Notes: generated by a model not told the origin, from the letters alone. A stretch of 64,000 bases of DNA from Bradyrhizobium sp. WSM3983 (GCF_000473045.1 NZ_AXAY01000026.1:62001-126000); one strand, 5' to 3'; positions 8,586 through 17,767 are shown, numbered from the stretch's first letter. Numbers and translations are program-made.

Positions 8586-9046
8586 TTCTTTTCTTTCTAG
8601 TGTTAACAGCCTGCCGGAAACGCCCGCTGTTTATCGGAGTTCCCAGGCGAAACCTATTGCTGTTTGCGTGGCTCTCGCGGGAACCAGGTTCGAAGTAAAC
8701 GCCGGAAGGACCATGGCAAAATCATGCGAAGGGGCGGTATAGCCGTCGAGTTGAGGCGGTAAAGTGACGAAGGGGTGAGCACAAATGTAGCTGCCTCGCC
8801 CACGCGGAATAGAGTATTATAGTACCCGCCATCAGTCCTGCCGGGAACCCCTGGCCTCGCTCCACCTTTCCTTATCGCCGATTTTTTGACACAAAGTGCT
8901 GTGCCTGCATGCGCCGGGAACCCAGGATGGGGTGGGCGGTTACCGCGGTCGCGACGCCAATGGTGCGGATATTGCAGCATTGGCCTGTATCGGGTGCCAC
9001 CGGGGACAATTGAGCGGATTGGTGCAAATTGCGTGATGGGCGTCCA
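8586..9046. other. divergent intergenic region hpnN / ispH
   Basis: 461 bases with no credible gene. It should carry the promoters of hpnN and of ispH-hpnH. A TTGACA-like hexamer occurs at about 8887-8892 without a convincing -10. GGAAC at 8917-8921, 16 bases, then GGTT at 8938-8941 resembles an EcfG promoter with a mismatched -10 on the plus strand, about 100 bases before the ispH start. Neither is certain. Confidence 0.4.
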
Positions 9047-9973
9047 ATGGAAGTTTATCTAGCGCAGCCGCGCGGCTTTTGCGCGGGCGTGGTGCGCGCA
9101 ATCGAGATCGTGGAGCGGGCCCTGGAGAAATATGGCCCGCCCGTCTACGTGCGCCATGAGATCGTGCACAACAAATACGTCGTCGAGAGCCTGAAGAACA
9201 AAGGCGCGATCTTCGTCGAGGAGCTGTCCGAAGTTCCACCGAAGGCTGTCACCGTTTTCAGTGCCCATGGCGTCGCCCGCAGCGTCGAGGAAGAGGCCGC
9301 CGCGCGCGACCTTCCGGTGCTGAATGCCACCTGCCCCCTGGTCACGAAAGTTCACAATCAGGGGAAGCGCTACATCACCAAGGGCCGCACCCTGATCCTG
9401 GTCGGCCATGCCGGCCACCCCGAGGTCGAGGGCACGATGGGCCAGGTTCCCGGGCCCGTTCTACTGGTCCAGAGCGTTGACGAGGCTATCGCGCTGGCGC
9501 TGCCGGCGGATACGCCAGTGGCCTACATTACCCAGACCACGCTGTCGGTCGACGACACCAGGGACATTATCGGGGCTCTTCAAGCCAAATTTACAGATAT
9601 TCAAGGCCCAGACATCCGGGATATCTGCTATGCGACACAGAACCGCCAATCTGCGGTAAGGGACTTGAGCAAGCTGGTCGACGTGATCTTGGTGGTGGGC
9701 GCTGCCAATAGCTCGAACTCGAACAGGCTCCGCGAAATCGGCACCGAGGCCGGTGTCGCGAGTTATCTGATCGCCGATGGCCGCGAGCTCAATCCGGAGT
9801 GGTTGAAAGGTGCCAGGACCGTCGGCCTCACGGCCGGCGCCTCGGCGCCTGAGGTGCTGGTGGATGACGTGATCGAAGCGCTGCGGCGGATCGGACCGGT
9901 GACGGTCTCGGTGCTCCCGGGCCGCGAGGAAAACATCGAATTCAGGCTTCCGGCCCAACTGGCTGCGAGCTGA
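9047..9973 (+). CDS. ispH: 4-hydroxy-3-methylbut-2-enyl diphosphate reductase IspH
   Basis: A 308-residue [4Fe-4S] enzyme, the last step of the MEP pathway, giving IPP and DMAPP. The three cluster Cys are visible: C12 in GFCAGV, one in NATCPLV and one in DICYATQNR. Also present are the substrate-binding segments GHAGHPEVEGT and SSNSNRLREI. The start is set at ATG 9047, giving the standard MEVYLAQPRGFCAG opening; an in-frame TTG at 9029 would add six residues. It is followed 35 bases later by hpnH on the same strand, which couples precursor supply to hopanoid side-chain synthesis. Confidence 0.96.
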   Translation: MEVYLAQPRGFCAGVVRAIEIVERALEKYGPPVYVRHEIVHNKYVVESLKNKGAIFVEELSEVPPKAVTVFSAHGVARSVEEEAAARDLPVLNATCPLVTKVHNQGKRYITKGRTLILVGHAGHPEVEGTMGQVPGPVLLVQSVDEAIALALPADTPVAYITQTTLSVDDTRDIIGALQAKFTDIQGPDIRDICYATQNRQSAVRDLSKLVDVILVVGAANSSNSNRLREIGTEAGVASYLIADGRELNPEWLKGARTVGLTAGASAPEVLVDDVIEALRRIGPVTVSVLPGREENIEFRLPAQLAAS

Positions 9974-10008
9974 CCTATCCGAATTTCAAGCCCAGAAAGA
10001 AACGTGCA

Positions 10009-11169
10009 ATGGCTATCCCCTTCTTCAAGGAAATGCGTATCGGCGGCTATTTGCTCAAGCAGAAACTGCTTGGCCGCAAACGCTATCCGCTCGTGCTGAT
10101 GCTGGAGCCGCTGTTCCGCTGCAACCTCGCCTGCGTCGGCTGCGGCAAGATCGATTATCCCGATGCGATCCTCAACCGCCGCATGACGGCGCAGGAGTGC
10201 TGGGACGCGGCCGACGAGTGCGGCGCGCCGATGGTGGCGATTCCCGGCGGCGAGCCGCTGATCCACAAGGAGATCGGCGAGATCGTGCGCGGCCTCGTCG
10301 CGCGCAAGAAGTTCGTTTCGCTCTGCACCAACGCGCTGCTGCTCGAGAAGAAGCTCGACCTGTTCGAGCCCTCACCTTACCTGTTCTTCTCCGTGCATCT
10401 CGACGGCCTGAAGGATCATCACGACAAGGCCGTGTCGCAGAAGGGCGTGTTCGACCGTGCCGTGTCCGCGATCAAGGCGGCGAAGGCGCGCGGCTTCACC
10501 GTCAACGTCAACGCCACCATCTTCGACGGCCATCCGGCCGAAGAGATCGCAAAATTCCTCGACCTCACCGTCGAGCTTGGTGTCGGCGTGTCGATGTCGC
10601 CCGGCTACGCCTATGAGCGCGCGCCGGACCAGGAGCACTTCCTCAACCGCACCAAGACCAAGAAGCTGTTCCGCGACGTCTTCGCCATGGGCAAGGGCAA
10701 GAAGTGGAATTTCATGCATTCCGGCCTGTTCCTCGACTTCCTCGCCGGCAACCAGGAATACGAGTGCACGCCGTGGGGCATGCCCGCGCGCAACATTTTT
10801 GGTTGGCAGAAGCCCTGCTACCTGCTCGGTGAAGGCTACGCCAAAACCTTCAAGGAGCTGATGGACACCACCGACTGGGAGACCTACGGCACCGGCAAGT
10901 ACGAGAAGTGCGCCGACTGTATGGCCCATTGCGGCTACGAGCCGACAGCCGCGACCGCCGCGCTCAACAACCCGATCAAGGCGATGTGGGTGTCGCTGCG
11001 CGGCATCAGGACCTCGGGCGCGATGGCGCCGGAGATCGACATGTCGAAGCAGCGCCCGGCGCAGTACATCTTCTCGGAGCAGGTCCAGAAGAAGCTCTCC
11101 GAGATCCGCAAGGACGAGGCCGCCGCTGCACAGGAGAAGGCGGCACGGAAGGCTTCGACGGCGGCGTAA
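10009..11169 (+). CDS. hpnH: adenosyl-hopene transferase HpnH (radical SAM)
   Basis: A 386-residue radical SAM protein. C38, C42 and C45 form the CX3CX2C cluster motif (RCNLACVGC), followed by the glycine-rich GGEPL. The C-terminus has the Cys-containing segment KCADCMAHCGYEP and a Lys/Ala-rich tail. HpnH adds the 5'-deoxyadenosyl radical to diploptene, making adenosylhopane, the first committed step to extended C35 hopanoids. It is co-directional with ispH and followed by a strong terminator. The product is the substrate of HpnG, encoded on the opposite strand across the broken vapBC. Confidence 0.95.
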   Translation: MAIPFFKEMRIGGYLLKQKLLGRKRYPLVLMLEPLFRCNLACVGCGKIDYPDAILNRRMTAQECWDAADECGAPMVAIPGGEPLIHKEIGEIVRGLVARKKFVSLCTNALLLEKKLDLFEPSPYLFFSVHLDGLKDHHDKAVSQKGVFDRAVSAIKAAKARGFTVNVNATIFDGHPAEEIAKFLDLTVELGVGVSMSPGYAYERAPDQEHFLNRTKTKKLFRDVFAMGKGKKWNFMHSGLFLDFLAGNQEYECTPWGMPARNIFGWQKPCYLLGEGYAKTFKELMDTTDWETYGTGKYEKCADCMAHCGYEPTAATAALNNPIKAMWVSLRGIRTSGAMAPEIDMSKQRPAQYIFSEQVQKKLSEIRKDEAAAAQEKAARKASTAA

Positions 11170-11190
11170 GCGGCGCGAGTCGCACGAACG

Positions 11191-11232
11191 AAAAAGGGCC
11201 CGGTCGCCACTGCGACCGGGCTTTTTCTTTTG
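11191..11232 (+). terminator. rho-independent terminator after hpnH
   Basis: An inverted repeat GCCCGGTCGC / GCGACCGGGC with a CACT-type loop is flanked by AAAAA on the left and a T-run (CTTTTTCTTTT) on the right, 20-60 bases after the hpnH stop. The flanking A and T tracts make it potentially bidirectional, so it could also end the vapBC relic transcript. Confidence 0.85.
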
Positions 11233-11255
11233 TTAGTTTGGTGTCACCGCAATGA

Positions 11256-11465
11256 TCATGCGTCGCGCATCCCCTGATAGCCAGCCGCTTTCGCCGCTTT
11301 AACAAGCTTGCGATCGAACGTGACGAAACCCTCGCAACGTCGGGATCGCGTCAGATGCAGCGCATCCGCGAAATCCATTCCCTTCTCGGCGAGGTCGAGC
11401 GCCTGCGACGATTGTTTGGCATGGTCCCCCGTCAGGCAGAGGACGATCAGATCAATCGCGAGCAT
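11256..11465 (-). pseudogene. VapC-type PIN toxin, internally deleted
   Basis: A 69-residue frame starting MLAID, overlapping the end of the antitoxin gene by 14 bases as in vapBC operons. It keeps the first PIN Asp (AID), then LTGDHAKQS, and jumps to the C-terminal PIN motifs DFADALHL and FVTFDRKL. Intact VapC proteins are about 130 residues. The middle, including the conserved Glu near residue 40, is missing, and the usual TN after AID is also lost. The tRNA/RNA-cleaving toxin is therefore very probably dead. Confidence 0.75.
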
Positions 11466-11727
11466 GCCGGCGCCGGGCTTCGGCAACCACGCCTGCGTCC
11501 ATCTCTTCCAGCGTCTTCGGCTTGCCCTTGTAGGCGAGTACGCCGAATACGTCCTCCGGCCGCGTCTCGGCAAAGGCCGGGGCCGGCTTCAACAGCACGC
11601 CCTCAGGGGTGTCCTCAACGGTGAGCCGTGTTCCCGCCCGCCATTTCCGCCGCTGACGAATGGCGCTGGGCAGGATGACCTGCCCCTTGGTGGAAACGGT
11701 GGTGGTGAGCTTTTCCGCGCCGGCCAT
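11452..11727 (-). CDS. AbrB/VapB-type antitoxin
   Basis: A 91-residue protein with an N-terminal swapped-hairpin AbrB DNA-binding domain (TTTVSTKGQVILPSAIR) and a C-terminal toxin-binding tail that includes DVFGVLAYKGKPKTLEEMDA. ATG 11727 is chosen because AGGAAGG lies 9 bases upstream; a TTG at 11754 is in frame but has no such site. It would neutralise the adjacent VapC and repress the operon. The toxin partner is truncated, so this antitoxin may persist as a regulator or be decaying. It is wedged between the converging hopanoid operons. Confidence 0.85.
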   Translation of the reverse strand: MAGAEKLTTTVSTKGQVILPSAIRQRRKWRAGTRLTVEDTPEGVLLKPAPAFAETRPEDVFGVLAYKGKPKTLEEMDAGVVAEARRRHARD

Positions 11728-11819
11728 CGGCCCGCCCTTCCTAGTGTAAGACAAAGGTAAGATAGGGCGCAGGCGAGCTCACATTCAATGGGTTCGCCCC
11801 CTCCGGCTACGTACATCAA

Positions 11820-11853
11820 AGAAAGGCCCGGCGCCAATGGCGACCGGGCCTTA
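11820..11853 (-). terminator. terminator-like hairpin after hpnG
   Basis: AAGGCCCGG and CCGGGCCTT form a stem around a short loop containing GCGCCAATGGCGA, about 25 bases past the hpnG stop on the minus strand. The trailing T-run is weak, so efficiency is uncertain. Confidence 0.6.
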
Positions 11854-11875
11854 TTGTCAGTTTCGAAGACGCCGC

Positions 11876-12625
11876 TCAGGCAGCTTTCGAGACCAGCGCC
11901 GCGCCGTCGGCCAGCTCCGTCCCGATCAGGAAGTCGCGGCAGCCGCGCAGGCTGCGGAGCGCGCGGTTGAAGTCGAGGCCGGTCGAGACCAGCGCATGCA
12001 GGGTTGCCGGATTGCGCACAATGCCGCGCAGGACGGCGGCTAGGTCGATCTGGCCGTTCGGCTTGATCGCGGCGCGGGCCAGCGCCGGCAGTGCGCGATG
12101 GGCGGGATCGCTGATGACGCGGACCGCGGCAAAGGGCAGCCCCGCTTCCGCAGCGTACGCGGCCGCGATGTGGCTTTCCATGTCGACGGCGGACGCGCCG
12201 GTCTCCGAATGCAGCGCCGCCTTGCAAGAGCTGCCCGTGACCACTTCCTCGGCGCCCGCAAGGGAGCCGCGCACGACCCGGCGGCGGCCGGAGGTCAGCT
12301 TGTCGATCAGGTCGTCGCTGAGCGACAGGCCGGCGCCCCAGCGGGCATCGCCCGAGAGCACCTCGGTCGCCACCACGACGTCGCCGGAGCGCAGCGTCGG
12401 GTCGAGCCCGCCGGCCACGCCGAACGAGATCACACCACGAATCGTCTCGGGATCGACCACCGTCAGAAGCGCCCGCAACTGGGTCGGGCTGCTGGACGAG
12501 CAGATCACCGCCATTCCGGGCCCAGCAGCAATGCGGGCCTCCTGAACCAAACCGGTCACGATCAATATCGGCCGCGGATCAATGGCATTGCCCGCGGTAA
12601 CATAGTCCCCCGTCCCCAAAGTCAC
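11876..12625 (-). CDS. hpnG: adenosylhopane nucleosidase/phosphorylase HpnG
   Basis: A 249-residue nucleoside phosphorylase-fold protein that removes adenine from adenosylhopane to give ribosylhopane. It shows VISFGVAGGLDPTLRSGDVVVA, the GASAVDMESHIAAAYA segment with the catalytic Met-Glu pair of MTA/SAH nucleosidases, and VRVISDPAHR with the catalytic Asp. The longer open frame to 12772 lies inside shc. The likely start is the GTG at 12625 within ATGTGA, which overlaps the shc stop by 4 bases and implies translational coupling. Last gene of the hpnCDE-shc-hpnG operon. Confidence 0.9.
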   Translation of the reverse strand: MTLGTGDYVTAGNAIDPRPILIVTGLVQEARIAAGPGMAVICSSSSPTQLRALLTVVDPETIRGVISFGVAGGLDPTLRSGDVVVATEVLSGDARWGAGLSLSDDLIDKLTSGRRRVVRGSLAGAEEVVTGSSCKAALHSETGASAVDMESHIAAAYAAEAGLPFAAVRVISDPAHRALPALARAAIKPNGQIDLAAVLRGIVRNPATLHALVSTGLDFNRALRSLRGCRDFLIGTELADGAALVSKAA

Positions 12626-14589
12626 ATTCCGACCCCTACCACCCTGCTGTTGGTGTTCCGCAAGTTCCGATATCGCGCCAGCGCCCACAGCGGGAAGAAC
12701 TTCGGGTAACCATGGTACCGCAGATAGAATACGCGGGGGAAGCCCGTGGCGGTGTAGCGGCTCTCGTCCCACAGTCCTTTTTCGTTCTGTGTTGCAATCA
12801 GGTACTCCACCCCGCGGGCGACGGCCGGGTGATCAACCTCGCCAGCCGCCATCAGCGCAAGCAAGGCCCATGCCGTTTGCGAGGCGGTCGATGGAGCAGG
12901 TTCCCAGCCCTTGTAGTCCAGCCGGTAGCTGACGGCGTCCTCGCCCCAGCCGCCGTCCTTGTTCTGGATCGAGGCCAGCCAGCCGGCCGCCTTGCGCATC
13001 ATCGGATCGTTGCGGTCCACGCCGGCCATGTTGAGGGCGCACAGCACCGACCAGGTTCCATAGATGAAGTTCATGCCCCAGCGGCCGTACCAGGATCCCT
13101 CGGAGTGCTGGGTCTTCCGGAGATAGGCGATCCCGTCGGCCACGTGCCTGCTGGTCTTCTCGGTCTCGCCGAGCTGGGCCAGCATCGAGATGCAGCGCGC
13201 CGTGACGTCCTCGGTCGGCGGGTCGAGCAGCGCGCCGTGGTCCGAGAACGGGATGTTGTTCAGATAGTATTCGAGGTTGTTGACGTCGAAGGCGGCCCAG
13301 CCGCCGTCGTCGCTCTGCATGCCCTCGATCCACTCCCGGCCGCGGTCGATCGCGGCATCATAACCGGTCGCACCGTGCTCACGGCGCATGCGATCCATCG
13401 ACATCACCACCACGGCGGTGTCGTCGAGATCGGGGTAATGGGCATTGTTGTACTGGAACGCCCAGCCGCCCGGACGCACGTCGGGCCGCTTCACCGCCCA
13501 GTCGCCCTTCACCTCGAGCTCCTGCTTCGGGATCAGCCAATCGAGCCCCTGCTTGGCCGCAGGCACCGCCTTGTCACCGCCGGCTTCCAGCAGCGCGTGC
13601 GCGGTCAGCGTCGTGTCCCAGATCGGTGAGACGCAGGGTTGGCAGTAGGCCTCGTCGTCCTTGATCACGAGCAGCTTGTCGATGCCTCGGCGCGTGATCG
13701 CGCGTGGCGGGAAGTTCTCGTCCTTGCCGAGCGCGTCATACATCATGACGATGTTGGCCATGGGCGGATAGATCGCGCCCATGCCGTCCTCGCCATTGAG
13801 GCGTTCCTCGATGAAAGCGAGCGCGGCATCGATCGCGCGCTGGCGCAGGCGCTTCGGAAACATCGGCTCGACGACACGCAAGACGGCATCGAGCGAACGA
13901 AACAGCAGGAACCAGGCCATGCTCTGGTGCGGTGCCTTGGCGGTCATGCCGATCGAGCGCGGATCCTGGAGGAACAGTTCGTCGATGCCGACGCCCTTCG
14001 GATTCTTCGCCAGCGGCTTCAGCGCGGCGATAACCATCAGCGGCACCATGGTGGTGCGCGCCCAATAGGAGATCTTGTTGATGTGGAACGGCGACCAGAA
14101 CGGCAGCAGCACGATCTCGATCGGCAGCACCGGCACCGCGCGCCATGTCACCACGCCGAACGTCGCCAGCAGGAAGCGGGTGAAGACGTTGCTGTTGATC
14201 GCGCCACCACGTGCGTGAATCGCCTCGCGCGCGCGCGCCATGTGCGGCGCGTCCACGGAATCGCCGATCATCTTCAGCGCGAAATAGGCCTTCACGCTGG
14301 CGCTCATGTCGAACTCGCCGTCATGCACCAGCGGCCAGCCGCCATGGGCGCCCTGGACGCGGCGCAGATAGTTGCCGATCTTGGCCTCGAGCGCGGTGTC
14401 GACAGGCTCGGCGAGATAATGGCGCAGCAGGATGTATTCGGCCGGGATCGTGCAGTCGGCCTCGAGCTCGAACACCCAATGGCCGTCGGATTGCTGAAAG
14501 CCGAGTACGCCTTGCGTGGCCAACGCAATGCTCGATTCCAGGGTGTTCGATTCCAAGGCTTCGCGGCTGGTCGCGTTCACGGAATCCAT
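12622..14589 (-). CDS. shc: squalene-hopene cyclase
   Basis: A 655-residue class II triterpene cyclase (HpnF). It protonates squalene and cyclises it to hopene/hopanol at the membrane. The acid motif DXDD appears as DLDD in YPDLDDTAVV near residue 388. Several QW-type repeats are visible (QQSDGHWVFELEADC, QSDDGGWAAFDVNN, QNKDGGWGEDA, QNEKGLWDE). Length is normal for the family. The stop overlaps the hpnG start. It is separated by about 60 bases from hpnE upstream. Confidence 0.97.
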   Translation of the reverse strand: MDSVNATSREALESNTLESSIALATQGVLGFQQSDGHWVFELEADCTIPAEYILLRHYLAEPVDTALEAKIGNYLRRVQGAHGGWPLVHDGEFDMSASVKAYFALKMIGDSVDAPHMARAREAIHARGGAINSNVFTRFLLATFGVVTWRAVPVLPIEIVLLPFWSPFHINKISYWARTTMVPLMVIAALKPLAKNPKGVGIDELFLQDPRSIGMTAKAPHQSMAWFLLFRSLDAVLRVVEPMFPKRLRQRAIDAALAFIEERLNGEDGMGAIYPPMANIVMMYDALGKDENFPPRAITRRGIDKLLVIKDDEAYCQPCVSPIWDTTLTAHALLEAGGDKAVPAAKQGLDWLIPKQELEVKGDWAVKRPDVRPGGWAFQYNNAHYPDLDDTAVVVMSMDRMRREHGATGYDAAIDRGREWIEGMQSDDGGWAAFDVNNLEYYLNNIPFSDHGALLDPPTEDVTARCISMLAQLGETEKTSRHVADGIAYLRKTQHSEGSWYGRWGMNFIYGTWSVLCALNMAGVDRNDPMMRKAAGWLASIQNKDGGWGEDAVSYRLDYKGWEPAPSTASQTAWALLALMAAGEVDHPAVARGVEYLIATQNEKGLWDESRYTATGFPRVFYLRYHGYPKFFPLWALARYRNLRNTNSRVVGVGM

Positions 14590-14652
14590 GTCGCTCGATT
14601 GCTCCGATAGTCGATTGAAAGTGACGGGGACATTGCCCGTCAGAGCCGCTTT

Positions 14653-15909
14653 TCAGGATCCTTTGGCGGCCAAAACCAGATCGGCGGCGCGATCACCGGA
14701 CCGGACCGATCCTTCGATCGTTGCAGGCAATCCCGTAGCAGTCCAGTCGCCGGCAAGGAACAGGTTTTTCAGCGCGGTGATCGGCCCCGGACGCAGGGCG
14801 TTCTGCGCCGGCGTGGCCGCAAATGTGGCACGACGCTCGCGCACGATCTGCCACGGAGGCAGCTCGCCGGACACGCCGCCCGCCTCGCAGACGTCGTTCC
14901 AGATCGCCTGCGCGAGTTCCTCGCGCGGCATGTCGACGAGACGGTCGCCATTGCTGATGGTGACGGAGAGCCGGTTCGGAAACGCAAACAGCCATTCCAC
15001 GACGCCGCCGATCACACCGAGGATCGGCGCCGAGCCCGGCGGCGGCTCAACGCGGAAATGCGCGTTCACGATGGCGCGGAATTCGGTCGGCGCCGTCAGG
15101 CCCGGCAGCAGGCTCGTCGCCGCGCGCGGCGGCACCGCCATCACGATCGGATCGCCCGCAGCGAGCTGGACCACATCCTCGCCGCCGAAATTCAGTGCAC
15201 TGACTTTGCCGTCAGTGGTGACGAAGGAACGCAGCTCATGGCCGAGCTGAACGGTGTGTCCGCGCTCCTGCAAGAATTTCACGGCAGGCTCGATCAAGAC
15301 GGCGCTGAGGCCGTCGCGCGCGATGAGCGGACGGCAGGCCTGCCCGCCCGCCAGCAGCGTCTCGCGCACGATCGCGCCGGCAAGCCCGGCCGAACCCTCG
15401 GGCGGATCGACATTGAGCGCCGCGAGCAGCAGCGGCTGCACCAGGCGTTGATAGAGAATGCCTTCGCAGGGAATGGATTTGCCGACCAGCGTCTGTTCCG
15501 ATGCCCAGATCAGCGGCGCCAGCTTGAGATAATCGGTGAGCCCGGTGTCGGGCACGCGGCGGCTCTCATCGAGCACCCAGGCGGGCCACCGGCCGGCACC
15601 GAGATCGATCTGCCAACGCTGCCCGGTCTTGATGTCGACGAAGGGAAACTGCGCGGTTTCAGGGCCGACGAGGCCCGCCTCGGTGCCGATCGAGCGCGCA
15701 TAGGCGCGCGCGTGGCTGTTGCCCGACAGCAGCAGATGATTGCCATTGTCGATCATGAGATTGGTGGCGCCGTCGAAATAGGAGCGGCAGCGGCCGCCGG
15801 CCTGGTGCGTCGCTTCGTGCACGGCGACCTTGAAGCCGGCATTGGCGAGCCGCACAGCGGCGGAGAGGCCGGAGATTCCGGCGCCGATGATGTGAGCTGT
15901 GTTTTGCAT
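14653..15909 (-). CDS. hpnE: hydroxysqualene dehydroxylase HpnE
   Basis: A 418-residue FAD-dependent amine-oxidase-fold protein. The N-terminal dinucleotide motif is IIGAGISGLSAAVRLANAG, followed by HEATHQAGGRCRS. HpnE reductively removes the hydroxyl of hydroxysqualene to give squalene. The start is ATG 15909, whose A is also the last base of the hpnD stop (TGATG). The frame is open further upstream but that part lies within hpnD. Third enzyme of the HpnC/D/E route used by bacteria in place of eukaryotic squalene synthase. Confidence 0.93.
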   Translation of the reverse strand: MQNTAHIIGAGISGLSAAVRLANAGFKVAVHEATHQAGGRCRSYFDGATNLMIDNGNHLLLSGNSHARAYARSIGTEAGLVGPETAQFPFVDIKTGQRWQIDLGAGRWPAWVLDESRRVPDTGLTDYLKLAPLIWASEQTLVGKSIPCEGILYQRLVQPLLLAALNVDPPEGSAGLAGAIVRETLLAGGQACRPLIARDGLSAVLIEPAVKFLQERGHTVQLGHELRSFVTTDGKVSALNFGGEDVVQLAAGDPIVMAVPPRAATSLLPGLTAPTEFRAIVNAHFRVEPPPGSAPILGVIGGVVEWLFAFPNRLSVTISNGDRLVDMPREELAQAIWNDVCEAGGVSGELPPWQIVRERRATFAATPAQNALRPGPITALKNLFLAGDWTATGLPATIEGSVRSGDRAADLVLAAKGS

Positions 15910-16748
15910 CAGAGGAAAGCGTAGCGGAACAGGATCGCGAAGCGTGTGACCTTCGACACACGCACGGGCTCGCGCGGCGCATTGAAGCCGCGCGCGATCA
16001 GGAGGTCCAGAATGGCGTGATAGTACTTCGACATGATCCGGGGCGCGCGCACCGTGCGGCGCTTGTTGCGATTCATGATTTCGTCCGACTTCTCGAAATG
16101 CATCTTCGCACGCTGCGTCAGCGGCAGGCAGACCTTTGGCAGCGCGCGCTCGGCGATCACGCGGTTCGGATCGTTGGAGGTGATGCCGGCATGCAGCAGC
16201 GCCTCGCGCGGCAGATAGAGCCGGCCGAGCGTTGCGTCCTCGTCGATGTCGCGCAGGATGTTGGTGAGCTGCAGCGCGCGCCCGAGATGGTAAGCGAGCT
16301 CGATGCCGTCTTCCTCGGGCAGGCCGAACACCCGCACCGACAACCGTCCGACCGCGCTGGCGACACGGTCGCAGTACAGATCCAGCGTCGCCATGTCGGG
16401 CGCGCGGATATCCTGCGGCACGTCCATCTCCATGCCGTCGACGATGGCGAGGAAATCCTCGCGCTTCAGCCCGAACGTCTTCACGGAGGTGACGTAATCG
16501 GCAAGCCGCGCCGGCGGGCTGCCCTGATAGAGCGCGTCGATGTCGTTGCGCCACTGCTGAAGTGCGGCGAGCCGTTCATCGCGCGGGCCGTCGGAATCGG
16601 CGATGTCGTCGACCTGGCGGCAGAAGCTGTAGATCTGGAACATCGCCTCGCGCTGGTCGCGCGGCAGGATCCGCATCGCAGCGTAGAATGAGCTGCCGGA
16701 TGCGGACGAGCCATAATTGGCGCTGGGCGCGGTCGCCTCAAGCGTCAT
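15909..16748 (-). CDS. hpnD: presqualene diphosphate synthase HpnD
   Basis: A 279-residue trans-isoprenyl diphosphate synthase head-to-head family protein. Two Asp-rich Mg-binding motifs are present: QVDDIADSDG near residue 48 and LTNILRDIDEDATLGR further on. HpnD joins two farnesyl diphosphates to presqualene diphosphate. It overlaps hpnC by 11 bases and hpnE by one base, so translation is coupled. HpnC and HpnD are paralogues; this is assigned HpnD from the order hpnC-hpnD-hpnE and the SFYAAMRILPRDQR opening typical of phytoene/squalene-synthase-like HpnD. Confidence 0.92.
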   Translation of the reverse strand: MTLEATAPSANYGSSASGSSFYAAMRILPRDQREAMFQIYSFCRQVDDIADSDGPRDERLAALQQWRNDIDALYQGSPPARLADYVTSVKTFGLKREDFLAIVDGMEMDVPQDIRAPDMATLDLYCDRVASAVGRLSVRVFGLPEEDGIELAYHLGRALQLTNILRDIDEDATLGRLYLPREALLHAGITSNDPNRVIAERALPKVCLPLTQRAKMHFEKSDEIMNRNKRRTVRAPRIMSKYYHAILDLLIARGFNAPREPVRVSKVTRFAILFRYAFL

Positions 16749-17622
16749 GGGCAGTCCCCGGATTCGAGATCGGCTTGCGGCCGATCGCGCGACGGCCGAC
16801 TTCGCCGATCATGCCGGCGAGGCTGAAAGTGAGAACTTCAAACTTGTTCAGATGCACGCGCTCGCGCAGGGGATCGCGCACCTTCAACAGACGCACGATG
16901 CGGTCGGCATAGGCCTGGATCACCGAGACATCGACGCCGAGGCGGAAATCCCTGATCTCCGCGCTCAGCGACTTGCCCTGGTTGAGCAGCGCTTCGTTGC
17001 GCACGGCAAGCGCCTGAAGGCACGACAGCATCGCCGGTGGCGACTGTGCAAGCCCAAGCTGCTCGACCGAGGCGCCGCTTGCGGCCAGCGCATCGCGCGG
17101 CAGATAGACGCGGTTGAGCTCGCGAAAATCCTTGCCGCAATCCTGAAGATGGTTGTTGATCTGAAGGCCCGCGCAGAGCGCATCCGACGCAGCCCAGGTC
17201 GAGGTGCTCTCGCCATGGACGTCGAGCATGAAGCGGCCGACCGGCATCGCCGAATAGCGGCAATAGTGGATGACCTCGTCCCAGTTCTCGTAGCGCAGTT
17301 TCGTCACGTCCATGCGGAACGCGATGAGCACGTCGAGCGCGTGGCGCGGCGCCATGCCGCGCTCGGCCAGCGCACGCCGCAGCGCGACGGCTTCGGCCTG
17401 GGTGTCGCCCTTGCCGAGGAGTTCCGCCTCGAACAGGTCGAGATAGCGAAGCTTTTCGTCCGCCGGCAGGGTCGCGTGGTCGGCGATGTCGTCGGCAGTG
17501 CGGACGAAATTGTAATACGCCAGGATCAGGGCGCGATGACGCGGATGAATGATCCAGGACGCGACGGGAAAATTCTCGTCGCGGTCACCCTTGCCGGATC
17601 GCAATTCGCTCGCAGAGGTCAT
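16738..17622 (-). CDS. hpnC: hydroxysqualene synthase HpnC
   Basis: A 294-residue squalene/phytoene-synthase-fold protein that converts presqualene diphosphate to hydroxysqualene. The first Asp motif is RTADDIADHA and the second is NNHLQDCGKDFRELNRVYLP, which deviates from the strict DXXXD of HpnD, as expected for HpnC. ENFPVASW at the N-terminus is characteristic. First gene of the minus-strand hpn operon, with about 190 bases upstream to the next gene. That gap has no clear EcfG or FixK site. Confidence 0.92.
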   Translation of the reverse strand: MTSASELRSGKGDRDENFPVASWIIHPRHRALILAYYNFVRTADDIADHATLPADEKLRYLDLFEAELLGKGDTQAEAVALRRALAERGMAPRHALDVLIAFRMDVTKLRYENWDEVIHYCRYSAMPVGRFMLDVHGESTSTWAASDALCAGLQINNHLQDCGKDFRELNRVYLPRDALAASGASVEQLGLAQSPPAMLSCLQALAVRNEALLNQGKSLSAEIRDFRLGVDVSVIQAYADRIVRLLKVRDPLRERVHLNKFEVLTFSLAGMIGEVGRRAIGRKPISNPGTAHDA

Positions 17623-17767
17623 CGAGGGCTGATCAACAATCGTTTGGACAGGAAGGGCTTTTGCGCTCGCGCGGGCCTAATGCCGGCGCTGCCGCGGCCC
17701 CCATATAGGGGAATACGGCCGCAAAACCAATCCTGTCTCTCGATGGCAGCCTTGCGGATCCGGCCTG

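Noticed and set aside
7002..8600. A 532-codon plus-strand frame opposite hpnN
   Set aside because: Composition rich in Gln, Arg and His with no domain; antisense to a clear RND transporter.
14653..16554. Treating the 633-codon minus-strand frame as one long HpnE
   Set aside because: The extra N-terminal part lies within hpnD in another frame and is not protein-like; ATG 15909 overlapping the hpnD stop is the natural start.
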